DNA of 64,000 bases from NCBI RefSeq assembly GCF_021405525.1, contig NZ_JAGQAG010000001.1, positions 3,443,501 to 3,507,500 on the forward strand, given 5' to 3'. The notes beneath the pieces were generated by a model. It searched no databases and was not told where the DNA came from. It was given only the letters and a program-made list of their open reading frames with translations. The position numbers and the translations under genes are program-made. Origin of the DNA: Ruegeria pomeroyi. GTDB lineage: Bacteria; Pseudomonadota; Alphaproteobacteria; Rhodobacterales; Rhodobacteraceae. This document shows positions 56,438 to 64,000 of the stretch, piece by piece. Within the stretch, counting starts at the first letter, position 1. Each line of letters starts with the position of its first letter.

Positions 56438-57112
56438 ATGACCAATACCTTCTATGCCCACTGGCGCGATGTGCCGGACGCCGCCTGGCGCTGGCCGAAC
56501 TTCTCGCCCGCGGAAATCGCCTGCCGCGGGACCGGCAAGCTGCTGGTCAATGAACCGGCGCTCGACAGGTTGCAGGCGCTGCGCGACCGGCTGGGCAAGC
56601 CGCTGATCGTGCGTTCCGCCTATCGCAGCACCGAGCATAACAAGGCGGTTGGTGGGGCCAAGCATTCGAAGCATCTCGAAGGGGCGGCCTTTGACATTGC
56701 GATGGAAAACCACGATCCGGCGGTCTTCGAGGCGGCGGCGCGCGCCGTCGGGTTCCTGGGCTTCGGCTTCTACCCGCGCTCGGGGTTCATCCATGTCGAT
56801 CTCGGGCCGGCGCGGCAGTGGGGCGAGCGGTTCCCGGTGCAGGCGACGGCGTTTGCGGCTGAGGCGCCGCCGGTACGGGAGAGCCTGGCAGAGAGCCGGA
56901 CAATGAAGGGGGGTGGCGCGGCGGGGGTGGCGACGCTGGGCGCGGCGGGGGTCGAGGTCGCGCAGGATGTTTTGGCCGAGACGCAGTCCGCAATCCTGCC
57001 GCTTGTGCCGTATCTCGACGCGCTGCGCTGGGTGTTCATCGCCGTGGCGCTCGGGGGGATCGCGGTCACGATTTACGCCCGCCTCGACGACTGGCGTCAG
57101 GGCCTACGGTGA
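56438..57112 (+). CDS. Peptidase M15-type endolysin with C-terminal membrane helix
   Basis: 224-residue protein. The M15 (D-Ala-D-Ala carboxypeptidase-like) domain spans residues 25-130: VRSAYRSTEHNKAVGGAKHSKHLEGAAFDI with metal-binding His/Asp, and GFIHVDLG with the second His. A linker follows, then a C-terminal hydrophobic segment (about 190-212), a membrane anchor. It cuts peptide cross-links of peptidoglycan during lysis. Stop overlaps the next GTG. Confidence 0.85.
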   Translation: MTNTFYAHWRDVPDAAWRWPNFSPAEIACRGTGKLLVNEPALDRLQALRDRLGKPLIVRSAYRSTEHNKAVGGAKHSKHLEGAAFDIAMENHDPAVFEAAARAVGFLGFGFYPRSGFIHVDLGPARQWGERFPVQATAFAAEAPPVRESLAESRTMKGGGAAGVATLGAAGVEVAQDVLAETQSAILPLVPYLDALRWVFIAVALGGIAVTIYARLDDWRQGLR

Positions 57113-57366
57113 TTGGTGGGGGCGTTGCATGGATTGCGGGGAGCGCGGCGGGGCGCAGAGTGCTGCGATATGCCGTCACCGCGCTGGCAATCCTGTTGTT
57201 CCTGCTGGCCCTGCGTCGATCGGGCGAGCGGGTCGGGCGGATGGTGGAAAAGCTTGCGACTTTGGAGAGAAACCATGACGTACAAAGGCGAATGCTCGAG
57301 GCGGGGGCGCGTCGGCCTCGCTCTCGTGATGATCTGGCTCAGCGGCTGCGCAGCGGGCGGTTTTGA
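57109..57366 (+). CDS. Rz-like inner-membrane spanin (GTG start, candidate)
   Basis: 85-residue protein. An N-terminal hydrophobic helix (about 20-38, YAVTALAILLFLLALRRSG) is followed by a charged, helix-forming C-terminal part rich in Arg/Glu, the arrangement of i-spanins. GTG overlaps the endolysin stop. The last 92 bp are shared out-of-frame with the lipoprotein gene that follows. Confidence 0.6.
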   Translation: MIGGGVAWIAGSAAGRRVLRYAVTALAILLFLLALRRSGERVGRMVEKLATLERNHDVQRRMLEAGARRPRSRDDLAQRLRSGRF

Positions 57367-57526
57367 TAGCGGTGGGTTTAGGCTCTGTCCGCCGGTTGTC
57401 GAATACACTCGGGAGGAACAGGTGCGGGCGGCTGAGGAACTGGCCCTGCTGCCCGAAGGATCGGCGGTTGTTGAGATGATCAGCGACTATGCGGTGATGC
57501 GGGAGCAGGCGCGGGGGTGTGCCTAG
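57275..57526 (+). CDS. Rz1-like lipoprotein spanin (candidate)
   Basis: 83-residue protein with a signal II sequence: basic N-terminus, hydrophobic core, lipobox LSGC (about 22-25). The mature part is short and includes LCPPVVEYTREEQVRAAEEL. It overlaps the previous gene by 92 bp in another frame, the hallmark of Rz/Rz1 pairs. Confidence 0.65.
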   Translation: MTYKGECSRRGRVGLALVMIWLSGCAAGGFDSGGFRLCPPVVEYTREEQVRAAEELALLPEGSAVVEMISDYAVMREQARGCA

Positions 57527-57849
57527 AAAAGACGGGTGTTTTCCCGCGGCTAGTGCCGGTCTCCTCGACAACGGGAGCTATGCCCTGCCAAATTCTTAGA
57601 GCCAAGATTTCAAAAAGCTGCTGGATTCTTAGTGTTGGGTGGTCGCACGCCGGGATGACGGCAGCTCACGGGGAATTGGCGTATTTTTGTGCTTTCCATT
57701 TGGCGACTAAGTTTTCGCTTAGGGTTACGAACATCAACGTAACTTCCGCGATCATCTGGGCATTGATCGGCCTGGTGACGAATGGATATTGTTGCATGCA
57801 TTGACCAAAACAGATCATATCCTTGCAGTCGAAACACCTATGAGTTTTC
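57527..57849. other. Intergenic stretch with a possible Cys-rich mini-ORF
   Basis: A minus-strand ORF (57666-57851, 61 residues) has a CFDCKDMICFGQC start with four Cys and no clear ribosome-binding site. Its start codon overlaps that of the divergent plus-strand gene by two bases. It is reported as uncertain; nothing else is seen. Confidence 0.4.
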
Positions 57850-58617
57850 ATGCTGACTGCGTTAAATAATGCTCTAGCTGCAACGGCCTTCGCAGCGGTT
57901 TCACTTTATCTCTGGCGCACAGCCTACTTCTCCACTGACTGGGCCACCCTTGCGCTGATCCCGCTGGGCGCTGTGGTTTTCATCGGCACTTGGTCTTTGA
58001 CATTGATCCCTTGGAAAGCTCGGCTGCGTCTTGAGTTGCGCGAAGAATCTCCACTTGAACGTCTCCTGACGGGCAAACTCAGAGCTTCGCTCCTTTCAGC
58101 GGCGTTCACCTTCGTCGCTGTTACGGTGCTGGCTTGGCAGTCCCTCACCGCATCGATGACAGAAGCGCTAATAATGCTTGTCGCGTTTGTGTTGTCTGGA
58201 ACTATCTTCTCGGCCACCCAAAGTCTTCTCAGAAACCATTTTCACCAACCTTTTGCCCGCGTTGTCGCGACTTCACTTGTCACTTGGATGATTGCACTCC
58301 CGTTCACTGTAGTCCTCGTAGCTTCGACTTGGGCATGGGCAAAGCAACCCGGGGAAATGTTGGAAGCAGATTTACTCGAAGCGATACAGATCGGGCTACA
58401 TAAGCTACCAGAGAGGCATGGATGGGTGACGGCCATTCTGATGGTGCCCTTCGGCTTTGAGGCGGCCAAACTTTGGGGTGTTGTACAATTGCGCAGTTAC
58501 CCAATAGTCGGGTTCCTGTTCAGCCTCGACTCCGCTCTCTTCAGTTTTGTCCTTTGTCGAACGGCCATAGTCATAACTCAGTTTGTCGAGGCGAATGTAA
58601 GAGGGGTTCGGGAATGA
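57850..58617 (+). CDS. Polytopic membrane protein, unknown
   Basis: 255 residues with about six hydrophobic segments (for example 1-25, 32-52, 78-97, 105-125, 138-165, 210-245) and no family I can name. The stop overlaps the next start by ATGA, so the two are probably one unit. AT-richer than the chromosome. Island cargo of unknown function. Confidence 0.7.
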   Translation: MLTALNNALAATAFAAVSLYLWRTAYFSTDWATLALIPLGAVVFIGTWSLTLIPWKARLRLELREESPLERLLTGKLRASLLSAAFTFVAVTVLAWQSLTASMTEALIMLVAFVLSGTIFSATQSLLRNHFHQPFARVVATSLVTWMIALPFTVVLVASTWAWAKQPGEMLEADLLEAIQIGLHKLPERHGWVTAILMVPFGFEAAKLWGVVQLRSYPIVGFLFSLDSALFSFVLCRTAIVITQFVEANVRGVRE

Positions 58618-60335
58618 CTACCGATCCAGAAACTTCTCCGCTCGATTCAGAAAGCACGCCCGGTTGTGTCCCAAATCCTGAAGGCGGCACAAACTCTCGG
58701 AAGCTCGCAGTCTGGTTTTGGGGCAGTATCTTCCTGATGGCGGCGTTCACTCTCCTCTTGACTCTGCTAGCGGTCGTGCGACAGAGCGATACGAGCCGTG
58801 CCACAAAAACATCAACTCCGTTAGAAATCACTTCCCCGCCAAAAAGTAGTAATGAAGAAAGCGGGGCCGAGCTCGAAAAAAGGCTGAACTACGCGAACAA
58901 GGTAGCTCTTGAAGCTGTCCGTCAACGACTCGACCCTCTTTTGGATGACGCTTATCGGCCTGCGTACCAAGCAATTCCTAAGTACGCAGACTTTCATTAT
59001 TCAGTCATGGGCGAATATGCCGAGCTAAGCGCCGCGGCTTTTGGTGATGTCAGCGACAAACTGCAAGAAATGCTGTTTGCCGGACTGGAAGAGCGTGTCC
59101 TTGAGGTCGGCATGCAACTGGACAACGACTTCAATGCACAGTTCGAGGCCGAAACATTTGCTCCTGCGTCAGGTGACATTCCAGAAGCATCTACTTTCGG
59201 CCCTTTGACCAAACAAGCTATCGAAGACGTCAAGTCTCGCATTAAGTTCACTGTTCCGATCAGTGCGTCCGCCGCGATCGGTACGGTCGCTGTGTTCAAA
59301 GTAGCCGCAACAACGATCGCAAAAAAAATTACAGCTAAGCTCGCCGTCAAAGCTGCTGCAAAAACAGGTGGGAAATGGGCCGCAGCCGGAACGGGCGCAG
59401 GCGCAGCTGCATTAGCTTGTTCTTGGTCAGGTCCAGGCGCCGGCCTCTGTGCTGCCGTTGGTGGCGTCGGCGCATGGATTGTAGCGGACTACGGTATCGT
59501 GAAGCTTGATGAATACTGGAACCGTGAAGATTTCGAAGCAGATCTTGAAAAGATGCTGGACGAGCAGAAAGCCACACACAAAATTGCAATTTACAACGAA
59601 CTCGAGGCTCGCGCTGCTGCTATTCAGGAGGAAGTGATAATTCCGGTCGTCCAAAATCACGACTTTACACTTCGAGAATTGTCAGGGGTGGGAAATGATG
59701 AAACCTGCAAAATTGCAGCTGACCTGACCGCCCGATATGATCTTGTACGCTCCCACCTTCGCGCTCGAAAACCCGACGTGCTGCATTCTTTACGGGTTGA
59801 GGCGAACGAGTACATGGACAATTTATCCCTTCGACCAATGGTCAAAGAGCTCGAACTGAACTTGAAAAGAGCGACTTTGGCTACTGTCTCGACAATCCGT
59901 GTCGAAGGCAACCTTCCCACCGAATTTCGTTTGGACCGGGATGTTTCCGGCATCCTGAAAGTTGGCGGTAAGACGTTCGAAATTGGCAGGGTTCAAGCTA
60001 CTGAAAGCACAGGGTTCCAGTTCACAATTGTTCCTGAAGTTCAGCTTTCAACGAACCGAACGCTAACCTATGCCCTTGCGATGGAACAACACCGTAGAGT
60101 TTGGGGAAATCGGTTTTTTGGAGGTTCCGGTAGCCTGGAAATTCTGGACTCTATCGGCGCATCGGACGGTTTGGTGCACAGCATCAAGATGTCGCTTCCA
60201 CTTGCTTTCGACAACAATGCAACAAGCATCAAACAAGTCTCGTTTGCGGCTACTCGTAACCAGGTCATTGCCGTCACGACAAAACTTTTTGCCGAGTCGC
60301 TGCCCGCACTTGAGAATTCTCCGGGCTGCGACTGA
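58614..60335 (+). CDS. Membrane-anchored protein with Gly/Ala-rich membrane-active segment, unknown
   Basis: 573 residues. A transmembrane helix lies at 31-55. A helical region rich in Glu/Leu occupies about 85-210. A Gly/Ala-rich stretch follows at about 214-297 (ASAAIGTVAV, TGAGAAALACSW, GLCAAVGGVGAWIV), with glycine-zipper spacing as in pore-forming or membrane-inserting proteins. A helical part (300-460) precedes a beta-rich C-terminal domain. Translationally coupled to the polytopic membrane protein. No family recognised; a membrane-acting defence or stress role is speculation. Confidence 0.75.
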   Translation: MTTDPETSPLDSESTPGCVPNPEGGTNSRKLAVWFWGSIFLMAAFTLLLTLLAVVRQSDTSRATKTSTPLEITSPPKSSNEESGAELEKRLNYANKVALEAVRQRLDPLLDDAYRPAYQAIPKYADFHYSVMGEYAELSAAAFGDVSDKLQEMLFAGLEERVLEVGMQLDNDFNAQFEAETFAPASGDIPEASTFGPLTKQAIEDVKSRIKFTVPISASAAIGTVAVFKVAATTIAKKITAKLAVKAAAKTGGKWAAAGTGAGAAALACSWSGPGAGLCAAVGGVGAWIVADYGIVKLDEYWNREDFEADLEKMLDEQKATHKIAIYNELEARAAAIQEEVIIPVVQNHDFTLRELSGVGNDETCKIAADLTARYDLVRSHLRARKPDVLHSLRVEANEYMDNLSLRPMVKELELNLKRATLATVSTIRVEGNLPTEFRLDRDVSGILKVGGKTFEIGRVQATESTGFQFTIVPEVQLSTNRTLTYALAMEQHRRVWGNRFFGGSGSLEILDSIGASDGLVHSIKMSLPLAFDNNATSIKQVSFAATRNQVIAVTTKLFAESLPALENSPGCD

Positions 60336-60381
60336 CGTGTTGCGTGGATTTTGCCTGCGGCTGCGGTTTTTCTGTTTTGGA

Positions 60382-60401
60382 GTTGATGTGGCGTTGATGT
60401 A
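60382..60401. repeat. Right arm-type site
   Basis: Second exact copy of the 20-mer at 49833-49852, in the same orientation, 63 bp from the tRNA copy of the attachment core. Confidence 0.6.
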
Positions 60402-60465
60402 AACGCGGGAGAGCGAGTGGCACGGGGATACCATCACTTTAAGTCTTTGATTTTGTTTGATAATT

Positions 60466-60542
<77 letters not shown>

Positions 60543-60588
60543 CCGGTTGTTTTTGTGATCGTATTAGAGAGAATTGAGTATTTATTAG

Positions 60589-60705
60589 GTTTGGCGGTGA
60601 CCTACTCTCCCGGGGCTTGAGCCCGAGTACCATTGGCGCGGAGGCACTTAACTTCCGGGTTCGGGAAGGGACCGGGTGTATTGCGCTCGCTATGACCACC
60701 AAACC
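60589..60705 (-). rRNA. rrf: 5S ribosomal RNA
   Basis: On the minus strand it begins GGTTTGGTGGTCATAGCGA and ends near CACCGCCAAACC, about 117 nt, with the helix I ends complementary. It lies between 23S rRNA and the initiator tRNA. Exact ends may be off by a few bases. Confidence 0.9.
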
Positions 60706-60934
60706 GAATAAATACTCACTGTCCGCGTTGCGGACAGTGAGAGTGGCAGGCAGCGTTTTCCGCAGGAAAGCGCGTTGCCACCCGTTTTGTCCGGGCGGAG
60801 GGTATCAATCGGGTGCAATCCAGTTCTGGATTGTCACGTGTTGTCCAAGTTTTTTGGTGCTTTTGGTTCTTGATTTGGCCTGGCGCGCGGAGCGCTGGAG
60901 GCCATTTGATCAGTCTTTCTGTTACTGGATCGGA
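60706..60934 (-). other. 23S-5S spacer
   Basis: No gene. Contains the hairpin CACTGTCCGC/GCGGACAGTG near 60718-60742, possibly a processing stem between 23S and 5S rRNA. Confidence 0.6.
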
Positions 60935-63795
<2,861 letters not shown>

Positions 63796-64000
63796 AGAAA
63801 AAGAGAGACTGATTAGCGCCCTACCGCCTTGCGGCTACTTGAGGGCTCCAACTCTCACGGCCCGGGCTGGTTCGACCAGGCCTTGTTTCTGAACCAAAGT
63901 CACTTTTCCCGCTCAGCCCGTCAGGGCTGAACATATTGGTGCGTATCCTCGCGGACCGCACCGGGTTAGTGTACTTGACTTGGACAACGTCTGTTCGTTT
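63796..64000 (-). other. Partial 16S-23S internal transcribed spacer
   Basis: Sequence upstream of the 23S 5' end to the window edge. No tRNA is visible in this part; tRNA-Ala and tRNA-Ile genes are expected further on, outside the window. Confidence 0.7.

Noticed and set aside
57666..57851. Cys-rich 61-residue minus-strand ORF as a real gene
   Set aside because: No ribosome-binding site and its start overlaps the divergent gene's start; noted within the intergenic feature only.
60063..60437. Minus-strand ORF at the right island end
   Set aside because: Antisense to the 573-residue membrane protein, and its YINATST again derives from the 20-mer repeat.

Overview
This window comes from a high-GC alphaproteobacterium, most likely a Roseobacter-group Rhodobacteraceae such as Ruegeria. 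The evidence is family content and gene order: a YidC-MOSC-EngB-ArgB neighbourhood, an AapJQMP general amino-acid transporter, an ATP12-type chaperone gene, DUF1127 mini-proteins, and an rrn operon ending in 5S and initiator tRNA. No 16S sequence is present, so the genus is inferred.

Positions 1-8520 hold a tightly overlapped core block: yidC (5' cut by the window edge), a MOSC protein, engB, a DUF2946-like protein, a PepSY membrane protein, a short-chain dehydrogenase, argB, a sterol-desaturase-like enzyme, a ferredoxin-like protein and a SixA-like phosphatase. Positions 8538-13075 carry aapJQMP on the minus strand, with a terminator-like hairpin between the binding protein and the permeases. 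Positions 13271-19031 carry ATP12, HAD, RluC-type, RarA, Do-like protease and DUF3052 genes.

Positions 19137-36830 are the ribosomal supercluster on the minus strand (rplB to rplQ, with rpoA, secY and adk). It is broken in three places. The S10 operon begins at rplB, with no rplW, rplD, rplC or rpsJ, and decayed genes lie upstream. A 4.1-kb block of non-ribosomal genes separates rplP from rpmC. A DUF1127 gene and a DsbA-fold isomerase separate rpmD from rplO. At the two internal breaks the upstream part ends in a strong terminator and the downstream part starts at a good sigma-70-like promoter, so the fragments look like independent operons.

Positions 37056-38537 are pseudogenes (an NDP-forming acyl-CoA synthetase and a LysR regulator). 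Positions 38585-48901 form a catabolic locus: GMC oxidoreductase, cupin, a polyamine/opine-type ABC transporter, an amine-type FAD oxidoreductase, a MocR regulator and a divergent enolase-superfamily enzyme.

Positions 49645-60512 are a degenerate genomic island in the 3' half of the initiator tRNA gene. It is bounded by 48-bp direct repeats and has an identical 20-bp double-motif site near each end. No integrase is visible. Its cargo is (i) a three-gene Hsp70 / GrpE-like / degenerate-J-like membrane chaperone operon, (ii) a GC-rich prophage lysis block with an M15 endolysin and overlapping Rz/Rz1-like spanin genes, and (iii) a two-gene membrane-protein operon. The chaperone operon and the two-gene membrane operon are the best candidates for undescribed systems. 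The window ends with initiator tRNA, 5S rRNA, 23S rRNA and part of the 16S-23S spacer, all on the minus strand.
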